Below are positions 48,633 to 56,975 of a stretch of 64,000 nt of DNA, piece by piece. The DNA is taken from positions 32,876 to 96,875 of the forward strand of contig JAJCZJ010000002.1 in the NCBI GenBank assembly GCA_029262455.1, written 5' to 3'. Position 1 is the stretch's first letter, and every line of letters begins with the position of its first letter. A model generated the notes under the pieces. That model was given only the letters and a program-made list of their open reading frames with translations, was not told the origin of the DNA and ran no database searches. A program made the translations under genes and the position numbers. Source of the DNA: Deltaproteobacteria bacterium (GTDB lineage: Bacteria > Desulfobacterota > Binatia > HRBIN30 > CADEER01).

Positions 48633-49589
48633 ATGACGCCGGCGGAGCTATCAAAAAGGATCTCGCAGATCGCCATTCGCGACCGCGACGCGGGACACGT
48701 CCCAAGCGTTGCGCACGTCCTCGAAGACTCGAAACACATACGTAGACTCGGAGGTTCCGAGATCGTTGCTGTCCTCAACCCAGTTCGCAGCCTTGCGGTT
48801 AGCTATCGAAGCAGCTGCCCGATCTGCCCGGCTGACTTCCCAGCAGACCGCCCGTTCGTAAAATGGCGCACGCGCTTCATCAGAGCAAACGACCATCCGG
48901 TTTTCGACGGTCACCTTCTTGATATTCGGCAGCGACACAGCCCACATCAGTTGGACACCGAAGGCATCTGCGATTTCGTATCGCTCGCATCCATCGCAAC
49001 GGACTACGTTACCATCCGAAATGAAGGAGAGTGCGCGGGAGCGTCAGTCCTGACCCATGACCACAACCAACTCCTACCATGGGCTGCGCTAGAATCGATC
49101 TTTCCGACCGCCCATCTTCCCGTGGAATCAGCACACACTGCGCCGACCAGTCGGAAATCTATCCGTACTCTGGAGGATTGGCCGGCGCGAGGCTTCGCGA
49201 TTCAGGGCCACCAAGATGAAGTCGTCGACGCTATTCGGAAGATCGCCGCCGCAACCTCCAGTCGAAACCTCGGACTGAATCTCGCGGCGACACGAAGTCG
49301 GAACTCGAGGACGATGGTATTCGCCTTTCCGAGAACGACAAAGTGGCCATCTGGTTATCCAGCGCCAATTTCGCACCTAGCTCGAGCTTGTTCCCGCGTC
49401 CTCCTTGGCAAACCAATCGGCCATTTCTCTTACGGCTTTGGTACGGCACAAATGTTCGGTCTCATGATCGCTACAGAACGAAAATCATTTGAACGTCTCA
49501 CATCGCAGCGCGTTCATCGGGGACTCCGCCAGGCCAGCGTTGGTCGCGCGACGTGGCAGGACATCGTCGCCGGCGTCACGATGCACTAG
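48633..49589 (+). CDS. GalT/HIT-superfamily nucleotidyltransferase-like protein
   Basis: 318 residues from ATG 48633 (GGAG 6 nt upstream); an earlier in-frame start at 48516 has no ribosome site. The central domain carries CPIC at 62-65, a GalT-type metal-site motif, then RFIRANDHPVFDGHLLDI and, decisively, GASVLTHDHNQLLP with the HxHxQ active-site triad (His142, His144, Gln146) of galactose-1-phosphate uridylyltransferase and of GDP-hexose and ADP-glucose phosphorylases. Sequence outside the motifs is divergent, and the C-terminal half is less typical. These enzymes move NMP between nucleotide and sugar phosphate through a histidine adduct. Together with a ROK kinase and epimerases next door, this points to activation of a sugar phosphate. 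Confidence 0.65.
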   Translation: MTPAELSKRISQIAIRDRDAGHVPSVAHVLEDSKHIRRLGGSEIVAVLNPVRSLAVSYRSSCPICPADFPADRPFVKWRTRFIRANDHPVFDGHLLDIRQRHSPHQLDTEGICDFVSLASIATDYVTIRNEGECAGASVLTHDHNQLLPWAALESIFPTAHLPVESAHTAPTSRKSIRTLEDWPARGFAIQGHQDEVVDAIRKIAAATSSRNLGLNLAATRSRNSRTMVFAFPRTTKWPSGYPAPISHLARACSRVLLGKPIGHFSYGFGTAQMFGLMIATERKSFERLTSQRVHRGLRQASVGRATWQDIVAGVTMH

Positions 49590-49959
49590 TCAACAACTAT
49601 TCAAGACGTAGGGCCGAGCACGAGAGGTACCCATTGCACTAGCCGAGATCGCCTCGCGCAGAGTCCAACGGAGATGTCCGGTGGAATAGGCACTCAAACG
49701 TACTTCAGTGCCTGATTCAGAGACGTGGGATGTAATGTATCCCGTGGATGTGTCGCACCGCCCTCGGCATCAGCCCCCGGCGGGCAGCGAAGCGTAGAGC
49801 CTCTGCATGCCCCCTTCGGCGTCATGCCGGTCGGCCTCCGCCTCTACGAATGACAACTCTCCAGCGACAAGGGGCGACTCATTGATGTCCCCCAATCAAT
49901 ACTCTGCGCACCCGCAACGGGCAGAGGGCTCTCCTGGTTCCGATACCGTAACCTGACAG
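49590..49959. other. Gap with one hairpin
   Basis: 370 nt between converging genes. GGCACT (49689-49694) pairs with AGTGCC (49707-49712) and may end transcription of the GalT-like gene. The rest, including a G/C-rich patch at 49770-49850, shows no gene. Confidence 0.4.
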
Positions 49960-51135
49960 TCACCGCGCCCGGCCCCGTCGACGATCCGCAGCTCTACGCG
50001 CAAGAAAACACTCCTCATTCTCTTCACGGCTGCAGAACTTCTTCCGGCGTGTCTTCGCCTCGATGATCATCCCACATCGTTCGCAAAAGACTTGTGGCTG
50101 AGCGTTCTCAAGCCGATCGAGAACGAGGGCCCAAAAGAACCCGATCGGTCCCCAGACCCGGCGGATCGGGATCGGCGACGTCATCGTATTCCGCCACTCG
50201 GGTGACTTCGCGACTTCGTCCCAAGTGCGCGCGTCGGTCAGGCGGTACGTCTCGGCTCGCTGGATCACGAGGTCTACGTCTTTGACCTCGGCCAAAGTGG
50301 GAAGGAACCAACAGTGGCCGAGGTCGCTTTGCCCCTCGGTCACATAGTCCGACGACAAGTTGCGTGCGCGCTTCAGCGCACCTTTGAGATCACTACGGCT
50401 CTCGCGGATCACGCTCGACATCCTGGTCCAGTGAAACAATGCATCTAAATTGACTCCGGTTGAGAACAACCCCTCCAAGGGCGGTGCAGCTCGAAGTGTC
50501 GCCCCTCGCGAGATGAACTCCGGATCTTTCTCGCTGGTCACGAGGGTCGTCCCGTCGACGACTCTTCCGGTGAGCCGTCCAAGCGCTGCTTCATAGGCCT
50601 CGGCCAACTCGCTCTCTGGCGAGACCGGCTGTTGCGACTGACCTGGAACCCGAAAGGTCGGTGGACCATCTTCAGTCTTCTGGACGGGCATCGTCACGAG
50701 CGGAACCGGGTCGATCTCCCACCCCTCGTAGGAAACCTCGTTGTCGCTGAAGCGTGGCACCTCAAGGTTCAAGGGCGCGGGCTCCTGGAACTCGATGGTC
50801 CCGCACTCGGGCCAGTCGAGCCATGCGTCGAGCACCCCATCGATAGTGAGATCGTCAAATCGCCCCGGGACGGGGGGCCCATCGACGAAGCCGTTCTCAC
50901 CGACGTGGTAAATGTCGATCCGGTTTAGCTCCTCCGCGGCCACCGCCCGCAGGATCGCCGGTCGGCCCTGCCAATCTTCGCGCCAGACCACGACGCCTTT
51001 CTGTGGGAAATCAGGCATCAGCCAAAGGCGCGCCTCGCCATCCCAGGTTACGCAGGCGCGCGTGGCGTCGCGCCGGGCCCGCGCCTCACCCAACCCGCCT
51101 CCGATCAGCGGCAACATCACCTGCAGCGGACGCAT
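49960..51135 (-). CDS. Hypothetical protein with C-terminal zinc-ribbon-like motif
   Basis: 391 residues from ATG 51135, preceded by an excellent ribosome site (GGAGGAGGTGT); the frame is open to 51351 but that extension is not needed. The N-terminal half is beta-rich and aspartate-rich (LWLMPDFPQKGVVVWREDW). The C-terminus has FCERCGMIIEAKTRRKKFC and EENEEC, a four-cysteine basic motif like the CGNR-type or related zinc ribbons that bind nucleic acid. Similar genes are often found on mobile elements next to HTH and recombinase genes, as here. It diverges from the excisionase-like gene across a 105-nt region holding three phased GTCGCA repeats, so it may be coregulated with the element. Confidence 0.6.
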   Translation of the reverse strand: MRPLQVMLPLIGGGLGEARARRDATRACVTWDGEARLWLMPDFPQKGVVVWREDWQGRPAILRAVAAEELNRIDIYHVGENGFVDGPPVPGRFDDLTIDGVLDAWLDWPECGTIEFQEPAPLNLEVPRFSDNEVSYEGWEIDPVPLVTMPVQKTEDGPPTFRVPGQSQQPVSPESELAEAYEAALGRLTGRVVDGTTLVTSEKDPEFISRGATLRAAPPLEGLFSTGVNLDALFHWTRMSSVIRESRSDLKGALKRARNLSSDYVTEGQSDLGHCWFLPTLAEVKDVDLVIQRAETYRLTDARTWDEVAKSPEWRNTMTSPIPIRRVWGPIGFFWALVLDRLENAQPQVFCERCGMIIEAKTRRKKFCSREENEECFLARRAADRRRGRAR

Positions 51136-51150
51136 ACACCTCCTCCTCCC

Positions 51151-51186
51151 TGTCGCACAAAACGTCGCACCAACTGTCGCATTATC
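51151..51186. promoter_or_regulatory. Three 12-nt-phased GTCGCA direct repeats, candidate operator
   Basis: GTCGCA starts at 51152, 51164 and 51176, exactly 12 nt apart, within TGTCGCACAAAA, CGTCGCACCAAC and TGTCGCATTATC. It lies in the divergent promoter region between the zinc-ribbon gene and the HTH gene, and is probably bound by the small HTH protein. Confidence 0.6.
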
Positions 51187-51240
51187 GAACAAGGATCGAG
51201 TGAAATCCAGAGCTTCAGGGAACTTCAAACGGAGGTTCCA

Positions 51241-51450
51241 ATGACGAAACTGATCAAACCCACCCGCGCCGCCGAGATGCTCGATGTCTCGGTTCAGCGC
51301 ATCTACGAGCTCGTGCGGCTCCGGATCATCCCGCCCGGAATCGCGGTCCACGTCGGCCGGCAGGTCCGACTGAGCGAAGCAGGGCTGCAGGAGTGGATCG
51401 CTAACGGCGGCCAGGCGCTGCCCGGCGGATGGCGACGGGAGGAAGGCTGA
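51241..51450 (+). CDS. Excisionase-like helix-turn-helix protein
   Basis: 69 residues from ATG 51241 with GGAGG upstream. KPTRAAEMLDVSVQRIYELV is a MerR-type or HTH_17 recognition helix pair, followed by a wing (GIAVHVGRQVRLSEAGLQEW) with the closing WI typical of excisionase-family DNA-binding proteins. These proteins act as recombination directionality factors or repressors for a linked integrase. It lies 345 nt before the serine recombinase and overlaps the following small gene by one base. The phased repeats at 51152-51181, just upstream, are a likely binding site. Confidence 0.8.
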   Translation: MTKLIKPTRAAEMLDVSVQRIYELVRLRIIPPGIAVHVGRQVRLSEAGLQEWIANGGQALPGGWRREEG

Positions 51451-51632
51451 TGATCACGCCGACCGACCTGACCGATCAACGACCGGAGCCGCCCGCCGAC
51501 GCTGGTGCCGATCGTCGCGATGACGGCCACGGCGACAGCGACACCCGTCTCGAACGACAACTTCGGGTTCGCTCAGAAGTCAGGAATCTGCTGCGACGAC
51601 TCAACGAAAGGAGGCTGGCTGCAACTAGTTGA
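51450..51632 (+). CDS. Small charged hypothetical protein
   Basis: 60 residues. ATG 51450 overlaps the HTH gene's stop (TGATG), so it is probably translationally coupled. The N-terminus is Pro/Asp-rich (LTDQRPEPPADAGADRRDDG). The C-terminus is a basic helix (RQLRVRSEVRNLLRRLNERR). No family known. The coupling to the excisionase-like gene argues for a real product, perhaps an accessory DNA-binding protein of the element. Confidence 0.45.
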   Translation: MITPTDLTDQRPEPPADAGADRRDDGHGDSDTRLERQLRVRSEVRNLLRRLNERRLAATS

Positions 51633-51774
51633 ATTTATTGGGGATTTAGAGAGGCATTTAGAAGCACACTCCTGAAATAGTGCTACAGGATGCCCATGGT
51701 TTCCCAACTCTCAAACAAAACCCGAAGGCCCGATCGCAGCCAACAGCGCCTAGCTCAGTTGGCGCTCCGAGCCC

Positions 51775-51789
51775 TTCTCCAAAGGAGAA
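51775..51789 (+). promoter_or_regulatory. Hairpin over the recombinase ribosome-binding site
   Basis: TTCTCC-AAA-GGAGAA forms a perfect 6-bp stem with a 3-nt loop, and its 3' arm contains the GGAG ribosome site of the recombinase start at 51796. If it folds in the mRNA, initiation would be restrained. Confidence 0.6.
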
Positions 51790-51795
51790 ATGGAA

Positions 51796-53598
51796 ATGCA
51801 AAAGCTCGACAGGAAGTACACCAGCCGGAAGGCCCTAATCTACGCCAGGGTCAGCTCGATGGAACAAAAGGAAAACAGTGACGGCAGCATCGCCCATCAG
51901 CGGGGCCAGGTCGAACACGCAATACGTCTCGGATGGCCCCGTGAGCACACCGAGATGCTCGACGGTGATCTCGGAAAATCCGGCACCGCCGTTGTACGAC
52001 GGTGTGAGTACCAAGATGCCCGCAGGCGTATTCAGGATGGCGAGGTCGGCGGGATCTTCGCATCGGAGATCAGTCGGCTCGGACGCAACGCCCTCGAACT
52101 GCTGGCGTTGATTCAAGATTGCAAGGACACCGACACATTGATCGTGCTCGACGGCAGCATTGCTGACCCGAACAATCCGGACGGAAATCTCTATCAGAAG
52201 ATGATGGCGCTCTGGGCAGAGCATGAAAATGATCGCCGCACGGACCGGATGTCGAAGGCCCGCATCGCGAAGGCCAAGCAGGGAAAGGCAGTCTCCGGGC
52301 CACCCACCGGATACGTCGCCGATCGGGACGGCGAGTGGATCTTCGACCCGGACCAACGCATCTACGACTCGGTCGCGGCAATCTTCCGGATCTTTCCGGA
52401 GGCGCGATCCCTCAAGAAGACCGTCGACTCCATGAATGACCTCGGGATCGAGATTTGGATGCGGCGGGGCGCTTTGCTAACACCACGCAAGCCGACAGTT
52501 TCGATCGTTGCGCGCATCCTGCACAACCCGAGCTACAAGGGTTGGTACGTCTACCCCCAGCGCAAGGTGGACCACCGTGCGGGCTTGACAGAGGGCGGCT
52601 TCATCCGAATTCGAAAAGCAGAACCGGAAGAGATGACGATCACCCCGAATCACCATCCGCCATACGTTTCCCCAGAACAGTGGGATGAGAACCTAAGAAT
52701 CCTTGAAAGGAACGCGCCCAGCCGCGAAGGGCGAAGTATCGGTGACGGCCCGGCCCTGGTTCAGGGGAGGATCCGTTGCGGCGCACACGATCTTGCGATG
52801 TCCGCCCGACACTTGCGCACGCTCTCGGACGGGTCCGTATCGTACGCGTACCAATGCATGGGGACGTACCTATCCGGCGGCGAACAGTGCGGGTACGTAA
52901 CCGGGCTCCACCTCGACCGAGAGCTAACCGCGGCGCTGCTACAGCGCCTGTCTACCCCCGAGATCGCGACACTCAAACAGACATGGGATTCAGCCCGAAG
53001 AAACGCTCACTCCGAAGAGCGGCGACGCACCGGCGCGTTGCGTCAGGCCACCGCTCGGGTGGACGACGCCAAGGCCAGGCTCCTCAGTCTTCCGTCGGAC
53101 CGCCCCCACGTCGTCGACGCGTACGAGGCGGAATTCGAATCCGCCATGCAGCGACTCAAGGAAATCCAGAACCGCCTGGACGGGCAACCTTCCATCATCG
53201 AGACATTCACCGAGGAGGCATGGCAGGATCTCCTTGAACTCGCCGACAACATCGGCGCCATTTGGAACGCCGCCACGACGGAGAACTCCGACCGCAAGGA
53301 GTTGGCGCGCATGGTGATCGACAAGGTGATCATCGAGGAAAAGATCAGGCGCGGCCGAGTGACGGAGCGTCTCGTCGTGCGCGTCATCTGGGCGGACGGT
53401 GAAGACGACACCATCCTCAAAGTCAGGCTCGCACCCGTCGCGCACCAAATGATCGCAGAGATGGCCGCCGACAAAGTGGACCCCGCCGATATCACCCAGC
53501 ATCTCAACGCAGAGGGGCTCCGCACCACACAGGGGAACCTGTGGACCCGGGACACCGTCGCGCATCATGTCCGCGCGCTTCAGAAGAAGGCCGGCTAG
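51796..53598 (+). CDS. Large serine recombinase (resolvase/integrase family)
   Basis: 600 residues from ATG 51796, 8 nt after GGAG; ATG 51790 is too close. The N-terminal resolvase domain has ALIYARVSS with catalytic Ser20, GKSGTAVVRRCEYQ, GGIFASEISRLGRNALELLA and ADPNNPDGN. The Recombinase domain follows (ARILHNPSYKGWYVYPQRK), then a zinc-ribbon-like part (IRCGAHDLAM, then YQCMG and GEQCGYV) and a coiled-coil region (residues about 390-450). The C-terminal HTH is unusual (DITQHLNAEGLRTTQGNLW). Such enzymes insert and excise mobile elements. A decayed relative is found at 18331. It probably carried the downstream defence-like genes here. Confidence 0.9.
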   Translation: MQKLDRKYTSRKALIYARVSSMEQKENSDGSIAHQRGQVEHAIRLGWPREHTEMLDGDLGKSGTAVVRRCEYQDARRRIQDGEVGGIFASEISRLGRNALELLALIQDCKDTDTLIVLDGSIADPNNPDGNLYQKMMALWAEHENDRRTDRMSKARIAKAKQGKAVSGPPTGYVADRDGEWIFDPDQRIYDSVAAIFRIFPEARSLKKTVDSMNDLGIEIWMRRGALLTPRKPTVSIVARILHNPSYKGWYVYPQRKVDHRAGLTEGGFIRIRKAEPEEMTITPNHHPPYVSPEQWDENLRILERNAPSREGRSIGDGPALVQGRIRCGAHDLAMSARHLRTLSDGSVSYAYQCMGTYLSGGEQCGYVTGLHLDRELTAALLQRLSTPEIATLKQTWDSARRNAHSEERRRTGALRQATARVDDAKARLLSLPSDRPHVVDAYEAEFESAMQRLKEIQNRLDGQPSIIETFTEEAWQDLLELADNIGAIWNAATTENSDRKELARMVIDKVIIEEKIRRGRVTERLVVRVIWADGEDDTILKVRLAPVAHQMIAEMAADKVDPADITQHLNAEGLRTTQGNLWTRDTVAHHVRALQKKAG

Positions 53599-53616
53599 GC
53601 GGCGCGCGGAGCCGCC
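53598..53616 (+). terminator. Possible terminator after recombinase
   Basis: GGCGGC-GCGCGGA-GCCGCC at the recombinase stop codon forms a strong G/C stem. There is no T-tract after it, so it may only attenuate transcription. Confidence 0.3.
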
Positions 53617-53640
53617 CGGTTCAACTCGGATTGCACGCAC

Positions 53641-54663
53641 GTGGAGGAGAACTTGCCTTGTGAGAGTGACGGGATACAGTCTTTGGCACCAATGGATGAA
53701 ACCGACACCATCCCGCCAGCCACGGTCGCCGAAATTCGAGAGTGGATGACCCCGATTGACGCCGCGTTGACCGAGGCGGGTGTCCAAGCTCCCGACCGCG
53801 TCAGGGCGGCAGCGGAGATTTTCGTCGGACACTGCATCCTCGAGATTGAGGGAGAGACCAAGGAAAAGTACTACCTGCGCCCGTGGTTTCGGCGGCTATG
53901 TGGTGTCGTCCGCGGATGGTACGTGGAGCAGTATGGCGCCTCGCTTAACCGGCCTAACGAAGTCCTCGTGGGGGTTTGTGAGATTCGAGGCTCTCTTTTT
54001 GAAGCGCATATTCCTACCAGCCTTGGGCGACCGGAAGAACCCGGAAAAACCGCCTGGTTTGTAATGCCTGTCGACTTGCAGGATGGGGAAGACCCTAGTG
54101 AGTGGCTCGTGAACCCGCCGAATCTAACCAAATTCGAGTCGCAAGCAAAGCAGGAGGCGCTCGATGAGGTGTGCGCGGTTGGCGGCTGGCTGCGCTCAAT
54201 CCATCACGACATCATGACGGCAACGATTCCAGACGACGAGGCGCAGGGTCTCGCAGACAACGTTCTTCCATACCTTCAAACCGCCGCCCAGCATCTCACC
54301 CACCCGTACAAACCAGCCATAGGCTTGGCTTGTTGGGATGCCCACCAAGCCGTCGAGCAGTTGCTCAAACTCGCCGCCCGCCAACATCTTGGAACTCACG
54401 CGTGGACCCACGACCTGACGCGTCTCTTCGAGCAGGTTCGCAACCAAGTGAACGGGGTTGATGAAGCGCTGCTAGGAGTGATGCCGGACGCAAAACGAAT
54501 CGTGCAGATGAGGGCTGGAGAGGGCAGGCCCGTATCTCGTCAAGATGCGTACCGGCTCTACCGACGAGCACTCGATCTCGCCGCGCAATGTGCGCGAGCG
54601 CTCTCCAGAAACCTCGAAATGCGAAACTCCTCTTTCCTGATCCGGAAGGCCCCCTGGGCCTAA
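53641..54663 (+). CDS. HEPN-domain-like protein
   Basis: 340 residues from a GTG; ATG 53692 (MDETDT) is an alternative. The first 220 residues have no known family. Residues about 230-330 look like HEPN: CWDAHQAVEQLLKLAARQHL, THDLTRLFEQV, IVQMRAGEG, then QDAYRLYRRALDLAAQC. This is the 'HxxQAxEkxLKA...HdL..L...lRYp...' pattern of HEPN-nucleotidyltransferase toxins. The RX4-6H RNase motif is not clearly present; RQHLGTH is a possible match. HEPN proteins are often RNases in toxin-antitoxin and phage-defence systems. It lies 43 nt after the recombinase and 47 nt before the protease gene. Confidence 0.55.
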   Translation: MEENLPCESDGIQSLAPMDETDTIPPATVAEIREWMTPIDAALTEAGVQAPDRVRAAAEIFVGHCILEIEGETKEKYYLRPWFRRLCGVVRGWYVEQYGASLNRPNEVLVGVCEIRGSLFEAHIPTSLGRPEEPGKTAWFVMPVDLQDGEDPSEWLVNPPNLTKFESQAKQEALDEVCAVGGWLRSIHHDIMTATIPDDEAQGLADNVLPYLQTAAQHLTHPYKPAIGLACWDAHQAVEQLLKLAARQHLGTHAWTHDLTRLFEQVRNQVNGVDEALLGVMPDAKRIVQMRAGEGRPVSRQDAYRLYRRALDLAAQCARALSRNLEMRNSSFLIRKAPWA

Positions 54664-54709
54664 GTCCAGCGACTGTCTCGACCGAAGAATTTGCCAAAGA
54701 ACCGCCCAA

Positions 54710-55435
54710 ATGTTCGTCCAATCTGACAGGATAAGGGACTTCGTCTTCCCGATTGCTGAAATTGAGCGGACCCCAGAGGGCAATTTGCGACTGGTGCGAT
54801 GTCGCGGAACTGGATTCTTGGTCGGTGACGGCGGCTATGCCCTAACCTGTGCCCACGTTGTCGATGGCGCTCCTGACGAGCCCAACCGGGGACTAGCCGC
54901 AATACTCTGTCCGACTCGGGGAGGATGGTGGTCCGTCCAAATCCGAAGGCGCGAAGTACATCCGACTGAAGACGTCGCAGCGTTCGTCCTGGACGACAGT
55001 TCGTTGGGTTCTTTTATCGCCGTCGTGACCGGCATGGCAGCCGCGAGCATGACGTATATGGCTTGGGGCTACCCCGACGACGTAACCTTGGAACTAGAAG
55101 CCGACGGAAAGCTTGTCGAGCGTCCAGACCTCGTTTACACAGAGGGATACATTCGTCGCTCGATATCTAACGAATTGCCCATTCCCAACATTCCGGGTTC
55201 GAAGTTTTTCGAACTCTCGGAACTCGGAGGCCGTGGCTTCTCGGGCGCGCCGGTTATCAAACGCGAAACCGGTGGTGGCATCTGGCAAGCCGTAGGAATC
55301 TACTGCGGAGAGCGCGTTACCGAGCCGGCAACCAGAGTCGGCTATTGCATTCGAAGTGAGGCCTTCGGTTCTTGGGCACCCCAGATTTTCGGTGCCACGA
55401 TTTCCTCTCTCCGTTCTCAGAAGAGTTGGCCGTAA
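54710..55435 (+). CDS. Trypsin-like serine protease, cytosolic, defence-type context
   Basis: 241 residues from ATG 54710, without a signal peptide. Catalytic triad of the S1 fold: His49 in LTCAHVVDG, Asp88 in TEDVAAFVLD and Ser178 in GGRGFSGAPVI. The G-x-S-G-x-P surround is typical of trypsin-like peptidases found beside STAND, TIR and HEPN genes. The lack of an export signal argues for an intracellular role. It starts 47 nt after the HEPN-like gene, on the same strand, and may be co-transcribed with it. A strong hairpin follows 57 nt after its stop. Cleavage substrate unknown. Confidence 0.75.
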   Translation: MFVQSDRIRDFVFPIAEIERTPEGNLRLVRCRGTGFLVGDGGYALTCAHVVDGAPDEPNRGLAAILCPTRGGWWSVQIRRREVHPTEDVAAFVLDDSSLGSFIAVVTGMAAASMTYMAWGYPDDVTLELEADGKLVERPDLVYTEGYIRRSISNELPIPNIPGSKFFELSELGGRGFSGAPVIKRETGGGIWQAVGIYCGERVTEPATRVGYCIRSEAFGSWAPQIFGATISSLRSQKSWP

Positions 55436-55491
55436 AGCTACCCGTGTCAGCCAGTTCTAGAAGTCGGACTGATCTCGAGCTGATGGGGGTC

Positions 55492-55512
55492 GCCTCCTGG
55501 ACACCAGGAGGC
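55492..55512 (+). terminator. Hairpin downstream of protease gene
   Basis: GCCTCCTGG-ACA-CCAGGAGGC is a perfect 9-bp stem with a 3-nt loop. No T-run follows, so termination is likely but not proven. Confidence 0.5.
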
Positions 55513-55805
55513 AGGTCAGCACAACCTCCCTCTCAGCCAGCGCTCCCTGCAGCAGCAACAACCGGCACGCCGTCGCTCCGACCGAAGCTCGCAACATCAG
55601 GGATGGCCTCCTTCTTCTGTCTTCGCCTAATCCCTAAGGATGGAATTCACGGTGAGGTCGCATGCAGTCCGTGTCCCGTATCGCAGCCGGCGCCGTAGCA
55701 CGACTCTAGTGTTCCGTGTAAATCTTCATACAGTCGACTCGCTACTCGCTGCTACAAGGGACGTGACGAGTGTCACCATGACGAGCGGAAGGGTGGTTGT
55801 AGAGG

Positions 55806-55991
55806 ATGGATCAGAATCTTCCAGAAAAGACGGGCAAGAACCTCGCTCACGCAGGCCTCCCGGAACTACCGGCAATCATCGGCGGCGCCAGCGAACACGC
55901 CACAAGGCACTTGCTTGAGTTCTTTGCGGCGCAAACTCGACACACAAGCGGCCTACGGCGGCCGAGCCGTCGCGATGAATCCAGCGCGTGA
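55806..55991 (+). pseudogene. Truncated tyrosine integrase, N-terminal core-binding fragment
   Basis: The 61-codon frame contains LPAIIGGASEHATRHLLEFF AAQ, matching the 'LPALIxAAxxxAxRxFLEFFxAxIRN' start of XerC-like phage integrases. Shortly after, the reading continues in the +1 frame as DTQAAYGGRAVA, the 'TRRAYxRAVA' continuation of the SAM-like domain, which shows a frameshift. No catalytic domain follows. Confidence 0.65.
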
Positions 55992-56013
55992 ATTATCGTA
56001 GCCGCGAGCAGCA

Positions 56014-56835
56014 ATGACCAAACCCTACCTCAGCGGCAAGACCCGACACGCCTTCGCGGACGCATTCTCCCAATACTACCGCGTCCGCGATATCGATGTC
56101 GCGTTCTGCGACGCTGGTATTGCGCTCGACCTGGACTTCACCCCTAGCGTCTCTGGAGAACGCCGAACCCGCGTCTTTCAGCACTACAACACAATCAACT
56201 TCTCCAGGTGGGACGATGTGCGAAAGCTGCTCCGGGCCTATGAAGACATTCTCGACCACCTCGAACGCTTGGATCCGAATCACTTCGACTCCTCATTCGA
56301 TAGCCACGACAACCTCGTTCTCTGCCTTGGGCGCGACGGACTTGTCTACGACGGCAGCCGAATTAGCCGGGCCGACCAGACCGGAGTAGACGACGCACTC
56401 ACTTCATTCGACCTGCCGGAGCTTCAACGCCAAATCGAGAGGATGAGAAGCTCAGTAGATGATGACCCCAGGCTGGCCATCGGCACCGCAAAGGAACTCA
56501 TCGAAACCACCTGTAAAACCATCCTCGCCGACCGGCACGTCGCATTTCCGGCGTCAGCAGACCTCCCCCAGCTCCTCAAGCTAACTCGGAGAAACTTGCA
56601 GCTCCTTCCCGACGACATCTCCGACAGCGCCAAGGGCGCTACCTCCATCAGAAGGCTTCTCTCATCTCTGGGAACCGTCGGTCAGGGGCTTGGTGAAGTT
56701 CGCAACCTCTACGGCACGGGACACGGGAAGGACGGCCGCTCTTCTGCCGTCTCGCCCCGAATCGCCCGTCTTGCAGTTGGCTCATCTGCGACGCTCGCGA
56801 CGTTCCTTCTCGAGACCCATCGAGAACGGGAGTGA
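56014..56835 (+). CDS. Abortive infection (Abi_C-type) protein
   Basis: 273 residues from ATG 56014. The C-terminal half is an Abi_C domain: GTAKELIETTCKTILADR, DLPQLLKLTRRNLQLLPDDI, then SIRRLLSSLGTVGQGLGEVR and RNLYGTGHGK (residues about 230-239), followed by PRIARLAVGSSATLATFLLE. The RN-x-YGTGHG element resembles the RNase motif of HEPN domains. The N-terminal 135 residues are not a known domain. Members are linked to phage resistance by host-cell shutdown. It precedes the zinc-hook ATPase gene by 140 nt on the same strand, so a toxin-sensor pair is plausible. Confidence 0.8.
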   Translation: MTKPYLSGKTRHAFADAFSQYYRVRDIDVAFCDAGIALDLDFTPSVSGERRTRVFQHYNTINFSRWDDVRKLLRAYEDILDHLERLDPNHFDSSFDSHDNLVLCLGRDGLVYDGSRISRADQTGVDDALTSFDLPELQRQIERMRSSVDDDPRLAIGTAKELIETTCKTILADRHVAFPASADLPQLLKLTRRNLQLLPDDISDSAKGATSIRRLLSSLGTVGQGLGEVRNLYGTGHGKDGRSSAVSPRIARLAVGSSATLATFLLETHRERE

Positions 56836-56975
56836 CGCTCCGGCGAATTGTGCGGCGTACCGAATGCACCCTTAACAGAGATGTGTCGTAAGAACGTCAG
56901 CAAATAGACAGTTTTCAACAACTGAAGAGATGGGGGGTATCGGCATTTGATACGTAATCGGGTATTGTGCTTACG

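Noticed and set aside
51746..51765. tRNA-like TAGCTCAGTTGG
   Set aside because: Only the D-arm-like motif is present; no anticodon or T arm follows before the recombinase start.
52990..53832. 280-codon minus-strand frame
   Set aside because: Antisense shadow of the recombinase C-terminus and the start of the next gene.
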